Assembly (NCBI GenBank): GCA_019425045.1
Contig: JAHYYI010000003.1
Location: 1-64,000 of the forward strand
Length of the DNA: 64,000 nucleotides
From: Collinsella sp.
GTDB taxonomy: Bacteria; Actinomycetota; Coriobacteriia; Coriobacteriales; Coriobacteriaceae
Reading direction: 5' to 3'
The translations under genes and the position numbers were made by a program. Within the stretch, counting starts at the first letter, position 1, and every line of letters begins with the position of its first letter. Shown here piece by piece: positions 31,220 through 40,135 of this stretch. The notes beneath the pieces were generated by a model, which worked only from the letters and a program-made list of their open reading frames with translations, ran no database searches and was not told where the DNA came from.

Positions 31220-31350
31220 TTTCGGAAGTATGCGGCAAAATCTCGATGGGCCGACCACACCGCATATACTCAAGCGCTCTACCTGCGGGTTTATTATCGC
31301 AAAACCCCGGCGTGCTCGGCAGGTCCAGAATTTGCCGCATACTTCCGAAA
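31220..31350. repeat. Long inverted repeat with 20-bp perfect arms
   Basis: TTTCGGAAGTATGCGGCAAA (31220-31239) and its exact complement (31331-31350) enclose 91 bases. Inside, ACCTGC and GGGTTT pair with AAACCC and GCAGGT to give a nested hairpin. It resembles families 1 and 2 in layout but shares no clear centre sequence with them. It lies in a 564-base gap with no gene. Confidence 0.75.
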
Positions 31351-31416
31351 GCGCCGCCGATTTCCCTATGACAGATGAGGGCGGATCACCGCTGGAGCGC
31401 GACGTTTCCGCAGATA

Positions 31417-31454
31417 AAACCGACCAAAACAAACCTTTCCCTTTTTGGCAGGTA
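31417..31454. repeat. Degenerate GGGACAG-tag element
   Basis: AAAACCGACCAAAACAAACC followed by TTTCCCTTTTTGGCAGGT. It matches the copies at 2821 and 57236 but the tag is TTTCCC and the arms no longer fully pair. Confidence 0.5.
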
Positions 31455-31475
31455 ACGTTGCCCCGACGAGCACGT

Positions 31476-31498
31476 CGGATTCCCGGCCCGGGAATCCG
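31476..31498. repeat. Perfect 23-base palindrome
   Basis: CGGATTCCCGG, one central C, then CCGGGAATCCG. It could be a protein-binding site or a small hairpin; it lies about 85 bases upstream of the rpsL promoter. Confidence 0.5.
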
Positions 31499-31581
31499 CC
31501 CTCGTGCACAGGAGGGGATTCCTTTTGTGTAGGCTTTGCGGAAATGTGCCAATTTTGGGATACGCCCGGCGGCGTGGTCTG

Positions 31582-31610
31582 TTGACGGCACAGCTAACGC
31601 CACGTATCCT
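31582..31610 (+). promoter_or_regulatory. Promoter of the rpsL-rpsG-fusA-rpsJ operon
   Basis: TTGACG (31582-31587) and TATCCT (31605-31610) with an exact 17-base spacer. The leader is about 90 bases. Confidence 0.75.
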
Positions 31611-31703
31611 ATCGAACTGCGTGTTTCGTAGGGGGATGCTGACCCCTCGATTCAAGCCGTTGCACTTTACAGAAAGCTGGAATCATTCGAGAAGGAGTAC
31701 GCT

Positions 31704-32081
31704 TTGCCTACTATTAACCAGCTGGTTCGCCAGGGCCGTCGTTCCGTGCCCAAGAAGTCCAAGAACGCTGCTCTGCAGCACAACTCCCAGAAGCGCGGCG
31801 TGTGCACCCGCGTCTTCACCACGAGCCCCAAGAAGCCGAACTCGGCTCTTCGTAAGGTTGCCCGTGTTCGCCTTGTCAACGGCATCGAAGTTACTGCTTA
31901 CATCCCGGGTGAGGGCCACAACCTGCAGGAGCACTCCATCGTGCTCGTCCGCGGCGGTCGTGTCCGTGACCTCCCTGGTGTCCGTTATCACGTCATCCGT
32001 GGCGCCTACGACGCTGCTCCGGTCCAGAACCGTATGCAGGCCCGTTCCAAGTACGGTGCTAAGCGCCCCAAGGCTAAATAA
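31704..32081 (+). CDS. rpsL: 30S ribosomal protein S12
   Basis: 125 residues from a TTG start at 31704, after GAGAAGGAGTACGC. It begins PTINQLVRQGRR and contains KKPNSALRKVARV and GRVRDLPGVRYHVIRG, the conserved decoding-centre loops. The lysine positions linked to streptomycin response look wild-type (TSPKKPNS; RGGRVRDLPG). It is the first gene of the str operon. Confidence 0.98.
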   Translation: MPTINQLVRQGRRSVPKKSKNAALQHNSQKRGVCTRVFTTSPKKPNSALRKVARVRLVNGIEVTAYIPGEGHNLQEHSIVLVRGGRVRDLPGVRYHVIRGAYDAAPVQNRMQARSKYGAKRPKAK

Positions 32082-32155
32082 GCCAGATAACGTTTTGATA
32101 CTTTCGCCGTGTGCCGCCTTGAGCGCCGCACGGTAGACACTTAAGGAGATTTCAC

Positions 32156-32629
32156 ATGCCGCGTCGTGCAGCAGCTAATCGTCGTGAGGTTCAGCCTGAC
32201 GCCGTTTACAACAACCGCCTGGTGACTCAGCTCATCAACAAGGTCCTTCTTGACGGCAAGAAGGCCACCGCTGAGCGCATCGTTTACACCGCTTTCGAGA
32301 TCGTTGCCGAGAAGTCCGAGGGTGGCGACGCTCTCGCTACCTTCAAGAAGGCTATGGACAACGTCAAGCCCACGCTCGAGGTTAAGCCCAAGCGTGTCGG
32401 TGGCGCTACCTATCAGGTCCCGATGGAGGTCAACTCCCGTCGTTCCACCGCTCTGGGTATCCGCTGGATCGTCAACTTCTCCCGCGCTCGCAAGGAGAAG
32501 ACCATGGCCGAGCGTCTCGCCAACGAGATCCTCGACGCCTCCAACGGCCTGGGCGCTTCCGTCAAGAAGCGTGAGGACGTCTTCAAGATGGCCGAGGCCA
32601 ACCGCGCGTTCTCTCACTATCGTTGGTAA
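32156..32629 (+). CDS. rpsG: 30S ribosomal protein S7
   Basis: 157 residues; the ATG follows TTAAGGAGATTTCAC. It starts PRRAAANRREVQPDAVYNNR and shows the S7 core LINKVLLDGKKATAERIVY and GGATYQVPMEV. S7 nucleates the 30S head and in many bacteria represses its own operon. It lies between rpsL and fusA as usual. Confidence 0.98.
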   Translation: MPRRAAANRREVQPDAVYNNRLVTQLINKVLLDGKKATAERIVYTAFEIVAEKSEGGDALATFKKAMDNVKPTLEVKPKRVGGATYQVPMEVNSRRSTALGIRWIVNFSRARKEKTMAERLANEILDASNGLGASVKKREDVFKMAEANRAFSHYRW

Positions 32630-32648
32630 GTTAAGGTAAGGAACTAAC

Positions 32649-34748
32649 ATGGCTAAGCCTAAGTACAAGCTTTCCGATACCCGTAACATCGGCATCATGG
32701 CCCACATCGATGCCGGTAAGACCACCACGACCGAGCGTATTCTTTACTACACCGGTAAGACCCACAAGATCGGTGAGGTCCATGAGGGCGCTGCCACCAT
32801 GGACTGGATGGTTCAGGAGCAGGAGCGCGGCGTAACCATTACCTCCGCTGCTACCACCTGCTTCTGGAACAAGGACGGCAAGGACTACCGCATCCAGATC
32901 ATCGACACCCCGGGCCACGTTGACTTCACCGCCGAGGTCGAGCGCTGCCTGCGCGTCCTCGATGGCGCTGTCGCCGTCTTCGACGCCGTTGCCGGCGTTC
33001 AGCCCCAGTCTGAGACCGTTTGGCGTCAGGCTTCTACCTTCAACGTTCCCCGCATCGCCTTCATCAACAAGTATGACCGCGTGGGCGCTGACTTCTTCAA
33101 CGCTATCGAGACCATGAAGGATCGTCTCGACGCTAACGCCGTGGCCGCTCAGGTCCCGATGGGCGCCGAGGACAACTTCTGGGGCGTCATCGACCTGGTC
33201 ACCATGACTGCATGGGACTTCAAGGCCGACGAGAAGGGCATGACCTACCCCGAGCCGATGGACGAGATCCCGGCTGAGTTCGCCGACATCGCTGCCACCA
33301 AGCGCGAGGAGCTCCTCGACGCTGCTGCCAGCTTTGACGACGAGCTCATGGAGAAGATCCTCATGGAGGAGGACTTCACCGTCGAGGAGCTCAAGGCTGC
33401 TCTGCGTAAGGGCGTTCTGGCCAACGAGCTCAACCTCGTCTTCGTGGGCTCCGCCTACAAGAACAAGGGCGTCCAGGAGCTGCTCGACGCTGTCGTCGAC
33501 TACCTGCCCAGCCCGCTCGACGTTGAGGCCGTCACCGGTACCGATCCGGACACCGGCGAGGAGATCCAGCGTCATCCTTCCTTCGACGAGCCCTTCTCCG
33601 GCCTGGTCTTCAAGATCATGACCGACCCGTTCGTCGGTAAGCTCACCTACGTCCGCGTTTACTCCGGCCGCGCCGAGTCCGGCTCCTACGTTGTCAACGC
33701 TTCCAACGGTCAGCGCGAGCGCCTCGGCCGCATCCTCGAGATGAACGCCGCCGAGCGTATCGACCGTGACGACGCTGCCGCCGGCGACATCGTCGCTTGC
33801 GTCGGATTCAAGAACTCCACCACCGGTGACACCCTGTGCGCCGAGGGCAAGGAGATCGTCCTCGAGAAGATCGAGTTCGCTAAGCCCGTTATCGACGTTG
33901 CCATCGAGCCCAAGACCAAGGCCGAGCAGGACAAGATGTCCCTGGCTCTGACCAAGCTCGCCGAGGAGGACCCGACCTTCCAGGTGTCCACCAACCACGA
34001 GACCGGCCAGACCATCATCGCCGGCATGGGCGAGCTGCACCTCGAGATCATCGTCGACCGTCTGCTCCGCGAGTTCAAGGTTGACGCTAACGTTGGTAAG
34101 CCCCAGGTTGCCTACCGCGAGACCGCTGGTCACGACGTCGAGAAGGCTGAGGGCAAGTTCGTCCGTCAGTCCGGTGGTCGCGGTCAGTACGGCCACGCCG
34201 TCATCAAGCTCGAGAAGATGGAGGAGGGCTTCGGCTACGAGTTCGTCAACGCTATCGTCGGCGGCGTCGTGCCCAAGGAGTACATCCCGTCCATCGACAA
34301 GGGCATCCAGGAGGCCCTGAACACCGGTGTTATCGCCGGCTTCCCAGTCCTCGACGTTAAGGTCACCCTGTTCGACGGTTCTTACCACGAGGTCGACTCC
34401 TCCGAGGCCGCCTTTAAGATCGCCGGTTCCATGGCTATCAAGGACGCCCTCAAGAAGTCCGACCCGCAGCTGCTCGAGCCGATCATGGCTGTCGAGGTCG
34501 AGACCCCCGAGCAGTACATGGGCGACGTTATGGGCAACCTCTCCGGTCGCCGCGGCAAGATCGAGGGCATGGAGGATCGCAAGAACAGCAAGCTCATCCG
34601 TGCCAAGGTGCCGCTGGGCGAGATGTTCGGTTACGCTACCGACCTTCGCTCCCAGACCCAGGGCCGTGCATCCTACACGATGCAGTTCGACTCTTATGAG
34701 CCCGCGCCCAAGTCCATCGTGGACGAGGTCATGAGCAAGAACGCCTAA
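32649..34748 (+). CDS. fusA: Elongation factor G
   Basis: 699 residues. The P-loop AHIDAGKTTTTERILYY, switch II DTPGHVDFTAEVERCLR and NKYDRVGAD are all present; domains II to V follow at normal lengths (GELHLEIIVDRLL, GGRGQYGHAVI). It drives translocation on the ribosome. tuf does not follow here, unlike in many str operons; rpsJ follows instead. Confidence 0.98.
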   Translation: MAKPKYKLSDTRNIGIMAHIDAGKTTTTERILYYTGKTHKIGEVHEGAATMDWMVQEQERGVTITSAATTCFWNKDGKDYRIQIIDTPGHVDFTAEVERCLRVLDGAVAVFDAVAGVQPQSETVWRQASTFNVPRIAFINKYDRVGADFFNAIETMKDRLDANAVAAQVPMGAEDNFWGVIDLVTMTAWDFKADEKGMTYPEPMDEIPAEFADIAATKREELLDAAASFDDELMEKILMEEDFTVEELKAALRKGVLANELNLVFVGSAYKNKGVQELLDAVVDYLPSPLDVEAVTGTDPDTGEEIQRHPSFDEPFSGLVFKIMTDPFVGKLTYVRVYSGRAESGSYVVNASNGQRERLGRILEMNAAERIDRDDAAAGDIVACVGFKNSTTGDTLCAEGKEIVLEKIEFAKPVIDVAIEPKTKAEQDKMSLALTKLAEEDPTFQVSTNHETGQTIIAGMGELHLEIIVDRLLREFKVDANVGKPQVAYRETAGHDVEKAEGKFVRQSGGRGQYGHAVIKLEKMEEGFGYEFVNAIVGGVVPKEYIPSIDKGIQEALNTGVIAGFPVLDVKVTLFDGSYHEVDSSEAAFKIAGSMAIKDALKKSDPQLLEPIMAVEVETPEQYMGDVMGNLSGRRGKIEGMEDRKNSKLIRAKVPLGEMFGYATDLRSQTQGRASYTMQFDSYEPAPKSIVDEVMSKNA

Positions 34749-34808
34749 GTTCGAGCTCCCTGTTACGTAATCCGCGAGAGCATCTCTCGCACTCTTTGGA
34801 GGTTTAAG

Positions 34809-35117
34809 TTGGCTACCCAGAAGATCCGCATTCGCCTCAAGGGCTATGATCACGAGGTCGTCGATCAGTCCGCGAAGCTCATCGTCGAGACCGCTCAGAA
34901 GACCGGCGCTCGCGTTTCCGGTCCTGTCCCCCTGCCCACCGAGCGCAACCTGTACACGGTTATCCGCTCGCCGCACGTGAACAAGGACTCCCGTGAGCAG
35001 TTCGAGATGCGCACCCACAAGCGCCTCATCGACATCCTCGACCCCACCTCGGGCACCGTTGATTCGCTTATGCGTCTCGACCTCCCCGCTGGCGTCGACA
35101 TCGACATCAAGCTCTAA
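34809..35117 (+). CDS. rpsJ: 30S ribosomal protein S10
   Basis: 102 residues from a TTG start at 34809, after TTTGGAGGTTTAAG. ATQKIRIRLKGYDHEVVDQS and GPVPLPTERNLYTVIRSPHV are exact S10 patterns. S10 also serves as NusE in antitermination. Normally rpsJ is the first gene of the S10 operon before rplC; here it closes the str operon with a strong terminator, and rplC is 14 kb away. Confidence 0.98.
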   Translation: MATQKIRIRLKGYDHEVVDQSAKLIVETAQKTGARVSGPVPLPTERNLYTVIRSPHVNKDSREQFEMRTHKRLIDILDPTSGTVDSLMRLDLPAGVDIDIKL

Positions 35118-35136
35118 GCGATATCGCTCATAGCTT

Positions 35137-35174
35137 AAAGGGCCCCGCTGCCGCTACGGTAGCGGGGCCCTTTT
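35137..35174. terminator. Bidirectional terminator between rpsJ and birA
   Basis: AAAGGGCCCCGCT and AGCGGGGCCCTTTT form a 13-bp stem with A and T tails on both sides, serving the convergent rpsJ and birA genes. Confidence 0.92.
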
Positions 35175-35233
35175 GTTTTGCATGATGGGTTTGGATCGCC
35201 GGGTAAGGCTGCCGAGCGGCTGGCTGTGGCGAC

Positions 35234-36010
35234 CTACTCACTCAAGGGGCGCAATGACGCTTCCTCAAAATGGAAGGATCGCAAGCCGTCTTCTGTTTCG
35301 ATGCACGCACGACCAAAGCCATCGACCGTTTTAAAGATGCCTCGCGCCAGCTCGTCACCGGCAGGGGAGCGGGCGATAACGTGCTTTCCAATCCAATTGA
35401 GGTGAGCGACATATTCGCCGTGGACGGGCGCGAGCGGTCCGGTGTTTTCTTCCATGGCGTTGAGGCGTTCTGCCCAGGCATCTATAGCGTCTATAACTGC
35501 GTGATAGACCTCATCGAGGAGCATGTCGACAGCTGGAACGTTCTCGTTAAGGTCCGAGAGACCGATTGCCGGCAGGCCGCCATCGGGCACCTCTTGGGGC
35601 GCATAGTTCACATTGACACCAATGCCACAGACGGCGAAAGGTTTGCCTTCGTTATCGCGTGCGGCCTCGACCAGAATGCCGCCGAGTTTGCGTCCACGCG
35701 CGACCAGGTCGTTGGGCCATTTGAGGCCAATCTCGTTTGCAAGACCCTGTTTTTCGAGCGCCTCGAGCACCGCTAGGCCGCTGACGGCAGCAAGACCAGA
35801 GTACTTCGCAGGATTAACGCATGGACGCAGGACAATCGAAAGCAATAGGTTGCCGGCGGTTGAATCCCACTTGTGGCCGCGCCGGCCGCGTCCTGCTGTC
35901 TGAGCCCGGGCGGCAAGTCCTGTGCCGTGCGGCGCTCCCTGTTTTCCTGCTTCGAGCAGGTCATCGTTGGTCGATCCGGTTACGTCGACTATCGTTAATT
36001 TGGCATCCAT
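35234..36010 (-). CDS. birA: Biotin-[acetyl-CoA-carboxylase] ligase
   Basis: 258 residues from the ATG at 36010, which follows AAGGAGGTAGCAGCCGTT; the longer in-frame reading is unlikely. The biotin-binding loop GRGRRGHKW (about residues 41-49), KWPNDLV, and GILVEA mark the catalytic domain, with a C-terminal SH3-like domain. It lacks the N-terminal DNA-binding domain of the E. coli protein, so it cannot itself be a BirA-type repressor. It attaches biotin to AccB, whose gene is in the divergent fab operon; the two share a regulatory region. Confidence 0.94.
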   Translation of the reverse strand: MDAKLTIVDVTGSTNDDLLEAGKQGAPHGTGLAARAQTAGRGRRGHKWDSTAGNLLLSIVLRPCVNPAKYSGLAAVSGLAVLEALEKQGLANEIGLKWPNDLVARGRKLGGILVEAARDNEGKPFAVCGIGVNVNYAPQEVPDGGLPAIGLSDLNENVPAVDMLLDEVYHAVIDAIDAWAERLNAMEENTGPLAPVHGEYVAHLNWIGKHVIARSPAGDELARGIFKTVDGFGRACIETEDGLRSFHFEEASLRPLSE

Positions 36011-36102
36011 AACGGCTGCTACCTCCTTAATGAATAAGTGAATAACGCAATGGTGTCGAGAGAGACACAATGTGAAGCCTTTGTCGCATTTGGACAATTT
36101 AA

Positions 36103-36166
36103 TGTTAACACGTTAACAACGACTGAAATGCGCTATCCTCTCTTGGTCGATGTAAACACGTCAACA
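36103..36166 (+). promoter_or_regulatory. Two matching operators in the birA-fabH promoter region
   Basis: TGTTAACACGTTAACA (36103-36118) and TGTAAACACGTCAACA (36151-36166) share 13 of 16 bases, and each is a palindrome of TGTTAAC and GTTAACA around AC. A -10 box TATCCT (36134-36139) lies between them, so the first covers the -35 region and the second the early transcript. This is a typical repressor layout for the fab operon, perhaps with birA. The regulator is not in the window. Confidence 0.6.
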
Positions 36167-36184
36167 ACTCAAAGGAGGTTAGTG

Positions 36185-37144
36185 ATGGGTTTCACGATTC
36201 TTGGAACAGGCTCGGCGCTTCCTAAGCGCAGTGTTTCCAATGACGAGCTGTCCGAGTTCCTCGATACCTCGGATGAGTGGATTTTTACCCGCACAGGTAT
36301 TAAGAGTCGCCACGTCTGCACCACCGAGTCACTTGACGACCTTGCCGTAGCGGCGAGCGAGCGGGCACTTCAGGTGTCCGGAATCGACGCGAGCCAGTTG
36401 GATCTGATCGTCTGCTCGACGACGACGGGTGACCACCTTGTTCCCGCCGAGGCGTGTGCCGTTGCTGAGCGACTGGGCGCGACGTGCCCTGCCTTCGATG
36501 TCTCGGCTGCCTGCGCCGGCTTCGTATTTGCGCTCGATGTTGCCGAGGGCTATATCGCCCGAGGACGAGCCAAGCATGTGCTTGTCGTTGCCGCCGAGCA
36601 GATGACGCGCGCGCTCGACTGGACCGACCGCGCCACCTGTGTGCTCTTTGGCGATGGGGCAGGCGCCGCGGTGATTGAGGCTGGGGGAGACAGCCCCCTT
36701 GCCGTTGAGCTTTCGACGGCGCCCGACGTCGAGACGTTGTGCGTTCCCGGTCTGGTCGGCACCTCGCCGTTTAAGGCCTCCGCAGATAGCGAGAGCGTGC
36801 TGTCCATGAATGGCCGCCGCGTGTTCAAGTTCGGCGTCAACGCGATTTGCGACACGGTCCATAAGCTTGCGAGCGATGCGGGCATTTCGGTCGAGGACAT
36901 CGACCATTTTGTATTCCATCAGGCTAACGAACGAATCCTGAGTCAGGCGGTCAAGCGCCTCGGTGTGCCAGACAAGCGCGTGGTTCGAACGCTGCGCGAG
37001 ACCGGCAACATTTCGAGCGCATGCATTCCGCTTGCCCTCGACCGGCTGGCAAACGCCGGTGCACTTCACACGGGCGACACCATCGCCCTCGTTGGATTTG
37101 GCGCCGGTCTGGATATAGGTGGCTATCTACTTCGTTGGAAGTAG
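36185..37144 (+). CDS. fabH: Beta-ketoacyl-ACP synthase III
   Basis: 319 residues from the ATG at 36185, six bases after AAAGGAGG (an adjacent GTG at 36182 is also possible). The active-site cysteine is in VSAACAGFVFALDVAEG; the histidine is in HQANERILSQ and the asparagine in ETGNISSACIPLALD. It starts fatty acid chains by condensing acyl-CoA with malonyl-ACP. It is the first gene of a ten-gene fatty acid operon. Confidence 0.96.
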   Translation: MGFTILGTGSALPKRSVSNDELSEFLDTSDEWIFTRTGIKSRHVCTTESLDDLAVAASERALQVSGIDASQLDLIVCSTTTGDHLVPAEACAVAERLGATCPAFDVSAACAGFVFALDVAEGYIARGRAKHVLVVAAEQMTRALDWTDRATCVLFGDGAGAAVIEAGGDSPLAVELSTAPDVETLCVPGLVGTSPFKASADSESVLSMNGRRVFKFGVNAICDTVHKLASDAGISVEDIDHFVFHQANERILSQAVKRLGVPDKRVVRTLRETGNISSACIPLALDRLANAGALHTGDTIALVGFGAGLDIGGYLLRWK

Positions 37145-37196
37145 TCGCACATAGGAAATAAAAACGCCCCTAGGGCACAAACAAAGGAGAACTACC

Positions 37197-37433
37197 ATGG
37201 CAGATCAGAAGACCTTCGAGCGCGTTTGCGATGTTATCCGCGAGACCGCCGGTCTTGACGACGTCGAGATGAAGCCCGAGTCCACGCTCGAGGAGATTGG
37301 TCTCGACAGTCTGGGCACCGTCGAGATCCTCGTCGCCGTTGAGGACGAGTTTGGCATCCAGCTCGATACCGAGGAGAACCCCAAGACGGTCGGCGAGTTC
37401 GCCGATACGGTCGAGGCGGCATTGGAGAAGTAG
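37197..37433 (+). CDS. acpP: Acyl carrier protein
   Basis: 78 residues; the ATG follows AAAGGAGAACTACC. The phosphopantetheine serine is in LEEIGLDSLGTVEI; the protein is acidic and helical as expected. It carries the growing acyl chain for all enzymes of this operon. Confidence 0.97.
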   Translation: MADQKTFERVCDVIRETAGLDDVEMKPESTLEEIGLDSLGTVEILVAVEDEFGIQLDTEENPKTVGEFADTVEAALEK

Positions 37434-37435
37434 AG

Positions 37436-38380
37436 ATGCTCAAGACTCCTCTCTGCGATCTGCTCGGCATCGAAAAGCCCGTGTTCCAGGGCGGTATGGC
37501 CTGGATCGCCGACGCCTCGCTGGCGTCCGCAGTGTCCGAGGCGGGCGGCTTAGGGATTATCGCGGCCATGAACGCCGACGCCAACTGGCTGCGCGACCAG
37601 ATTCATGAGCTGCGCGCCAGGACGGATAAGCCCTTTGGCGTCAACGTCATGCTCATGAGCCCGTTTGCCGACGAGGTCGCGCGGGTCGTGATTGACGAGC
37701 GGGTGCCGGTCGTCGTGACGGGTGCCGGCAATCCCACCAAGTACATGAAGGCGTGGAACGAGGCGGGCATCAAGGTCATCCCGGTCGTTGCCTCGGTGGC
37801 GCTGGCGCGTCTCGTGGCGCGTCGTGGAGCCACTGCCGTGGTTGCCGAGGGTACCGAATCAGGCGGCCATATTGGCGAGACCTCGACGATGGCACTGGTG
37901 CCACAGGTTGTCGATGCGGTCGATATTCCCGTGGTTGCGGCTGGCGGTATCGCCGATGGCCGCGGCGTGGCGGCCGCCTTTATGCTGGGCGCCGCCGGCG
38001 TGCAGGTGGGTACGCGCTTTCTGATCGCAGATGAGTGCACCGTATCGGAGCAGTACAAGGAGATGGTCCTGAAGGCCAACGACACCTCGACGCGTGCGAC
38101 CGGCCGCTCGACGGGACACCCGGTGCGTGCCCTCAAGAGCCCCTTCACTAACGCCTACGCCAAGAGCGAGGCGGCGGGCGTAAGCGTCGAGGAGCTCGGG
38201 GCCATGGGCACGGGCGCCCTTCGCAAGGCCGCCAAGGACGGCAATTACGAAGAGGGCTCGTTTTTGTGTGGACAGATTGCCGGCATGGTCAACGAGCGCC
38301 AAAGTGCACGTGAAATCGTTGACGACCTAGTCGATGGCGCCGAGCACGTCCTGAAGGGTGCGTGCGCATGGGTGGCGTAG
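37436..38380 (+). CDS. fabK: Enoyl-ACP reductase II, FMN-dependent
   Basis: 314 residues, starting two bases after the acpP stop. It is a nitronate-monooxygenase-like TIM barrel: PVFQGGMAWIADASLASAVS at the start, then EGTESGGHIGE and AAGGIADGRGVAAAFMLGA with the FMN phosphate site. FabK replaces the FabI type and carries out the last reduction of each elongation cycle; organisms with only FabK are resistant to triclosan-type FabI inhibitors. No fabI is seen here. Confidence 0.94.
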   Translation: MLKTPLCDLLGIEKPVFQGGMAWIADASLASAVSEAGGLGIIAAMNADANWLRDQIHELRARTDKPFGVNVMLMSPFADEVARVVIDERVPVVVTGAGNPTKYMKAWNEAGIKVIPVVASVALARLVARRGATAVVAEGTESGGHIGETSTMALVPQVVDAVDIPVVAAGGIADGRGVAAAFMLGAAGVQVGTRFLIADECTVSEQYKEMVLKANDTSTRATGRSTGHPVRALKSPFTNAYAKSEAAGVSVEELGAMGTGALRKAAKDGNYEEGSFLCGQIAGMVNERQSAREIVDDLVDGAEHVLKGACAWVA

Positions 38381-39294
38381 CGTTTCTGTTTGCCGGCCAG
38401 GGCGCCCAGCACCCCGCGATGGGCGTCGACCTGATCGAGGCATCGCCGGCGGCCGCCGAGGTGTTCGCCATTGTCGACGAGGTGCGCCCGGGGACCAGTG
38501 AGCAGTGCCGAAGCGCCTCCAAGGAGGAACTCTCGCAGACCGAGAACACGCAGCCGTGCGTGTTCGTTCACGATCTGGCAGCGGCTGCCGCCCTGCGTGA
38601 GCGCGGCGTGGTACCTGCCGCCTGTGCGGGTTTTTCGCTTGGCGAGGTCGCCGCGCTCACCTTTGCGGGGGCGTTCGATACGCGAGCGGGCTTTGAGCTC
38701 GTGTGCGAGCGCGCGGCGCTGATGGCCGCGGCTGCCGAGCGCCATCCGGGCGGCATGCGCGCCGTCATCAAGCTCGATGCGGCGCAAGTCGAGAACCTGG
38801 CAAAACAGGCCGGCGAGGACTGCTGGCCGGTCAACTACAACAGTCCGCAGCAGACGGTTGTTGCCGGAGCGCCCGAGGCGCTGCAGGAGCTCGACGTCCT
38901 AGTAAAAGAGGCTGGCGGCCGCGCTATGAAAGTCGCGGTGTCGGGCGCATTTCATAGCCCCTATATGGCCGAGGCGACTGAGGGGCTGGCGACGTATATC
39001 CAAGCCGGCCACGCGCCGTCACCGCTGCTGATTCCGGTCATGGCAAACATGACGGCGGCGCCCTATCCGGCGGACCCGCGAGCGGCATCGGATGTCTTGG
39101 CCACTCAGGTGAGTCATGCCGTTCGTTGGGTCGACACGCTGCATACTCTGCAGAATCAGGGCATCGACACGTTTATTGAGGTCGGCCCTGGCAAAACGCT
39201 GTCGGGCCTGGTCAAGCGTACGCTGAGCGACGTTCGCGTGTATTCGTGCGAAACGGCCGAGCAGGTCGCAGCTATTGCCGACGAGCTCGCATAG
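38368..39294 (+). CDS. fabD: Malonyl-CoA:ACP transacylase
   Basis: 308 residues from the ATG at 38368 (a GTG at 38362 is the alternative); it overlaps fabK by 13 bases. FLFAGQGAQHPAMGVDL starts the protein, the active serine is in CAGFSLGEVAAL, and the histidine in SGAFHSPYMAEA. It loads malonyl groups onto ACP. Confidence 0.95.
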   Translation: MGGVAFLFAGQGAQHPAMGVDLIEASPAAAEVFAIVDEVRPGTSEQCRSASKEELSQTENTQPCVFVHDLAAAAALRERGVVPAACAGFSLGEVAALTFAGAFDTRAGFELVCERAALMAAAAERHPGGMRAVIKLDAAQVENLAKQAGEDCWPVNYNSPQQTVVAGAPEALQELDVLVKEAGGRAMKVAVSGAFHSPYMAEATEGLATYIQAGHAPSPLLIPVMANMTAAPYPADPRAASDVLATQVSHAVRWVDTLHTLQNQGIDTFIEVGPGKTLSGLVKRTLSDVRVYSCETAEQVAAIADELA

Positions 39295-39325
39295 TCCACA
39301 GGGCTGTAACCCGGAAAGGAATGAC

Positions 39326-40099
39326 ATGGGCAACTTGAACAACGGCGCGCTCGAGCGCAACGACTCACGTCGCGTGGCACTGGTCACGGGCGGCTCGCGG
39401 GGTATCGGCCGCGCCTGCGCTGTCGGTCTGGCGGAGGACGGCTTTGATATCGCCGTCGTCTATGCCGGCAGCGTCGATGCGGCGCGCAAGACGTGCGAAG
39501 CCTGTGAGGCGGTTGGCGCCCCGGCACGCGCATATCAATGCGACGTGGCCGATCCCGCTGCTGTCAACGCGTGCGTGGAAGCGGTCCTCAACGACTTTGG
39601 TTCCATTTGGGCGCTCGTCAACAACGCCGGCATCACCCGCGATGGCCTGCTCATGCGCATGGGCGATGACGCATTCGATCGCGTGCTCGATGTCAATCTC
39701 AAGGGAACATTCAATATGACGCGCGCGCTCACCAAGACCTTTATGCGCCAGCGCGGCGGTTGCGTCGTCAACATGAGCTCGGTCGTGGGCCTGATGGGCA
39801 ATGCCGGGCAAGCCAACTACGCTGCTTCCAAGGCGGGCGTGATAGGGCTTACCAAGGCGGTGGCGCGCGAGCTTGCGCCTCGTGGCGTACGAGCGAACGC
39901 GGTCGCTCCCGGGTTTGTCGAGACAGATATGACGGCAAAGCTCTCGGAGAAGGTGCGTGCGGCAACCGAGGAACAGATTCCCCTTAAGCGCATGGCACGT
40001 CCCGAGGAAGTGGCCGGCGTGGTGCGCTTTTTAGCGAGCGATGCGGCTGCTTACATTACGGGCGAGGTCGTGCGCGTCGACGGCGGAATGGCGATGTAG
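39326..40099 (+). CDS. fabG: 3-oxoacyl-ACP reductase
   Basis: 257 residues from the ATG at 39326, after CGGAAAGGAATGAC. It is a short-chain dehydrogenase: the NADPH site VTGGSRGIGRACAVGL, NNAGITRDGLLMRM, and the catalytic serine, tyrosine and lysine in NMSSVVG and YAASKAG. The C terminus GEVVRVDGGMAM is typical of FabG. It performs the first reduction of the cycle. An extra dozen residues precede the usual start. Confidence 0.96.
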   Translation: MGNLNNGALERNDSRRVALVTGGSRGIGRACAVGLAEDGFDIAVVYAGSVDAARKTCEACEAVGAPARAYQCDVADPAAVNACVEAVLNDFGSIWALVNNAGITRDGLLMRMGDDAFDRVLDVNLKGTFNMTRALTKTFMRQRGGCVVNMSSVVGLMGNAGQANYAASKAGVIGLTKAVARELAPRGVRANAVAPGFVETDMTAKLSEKVRAATEEQIPLKRMARPEEVAGVVRFLASDAAAYITGEVVRVDGGMAM

Positions 40100-40135
40100 A
40101 AACCAGGGCCGAAGAACGGCTTGGATGAGGAGACC

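Noticed and set aside
32631..35018. Long minus-strand open frame opposite fusA and rpsJ
   Set aside because: Same cause: G+C-rich genes with few stop codons in the opposite strand. No recognisable domain.
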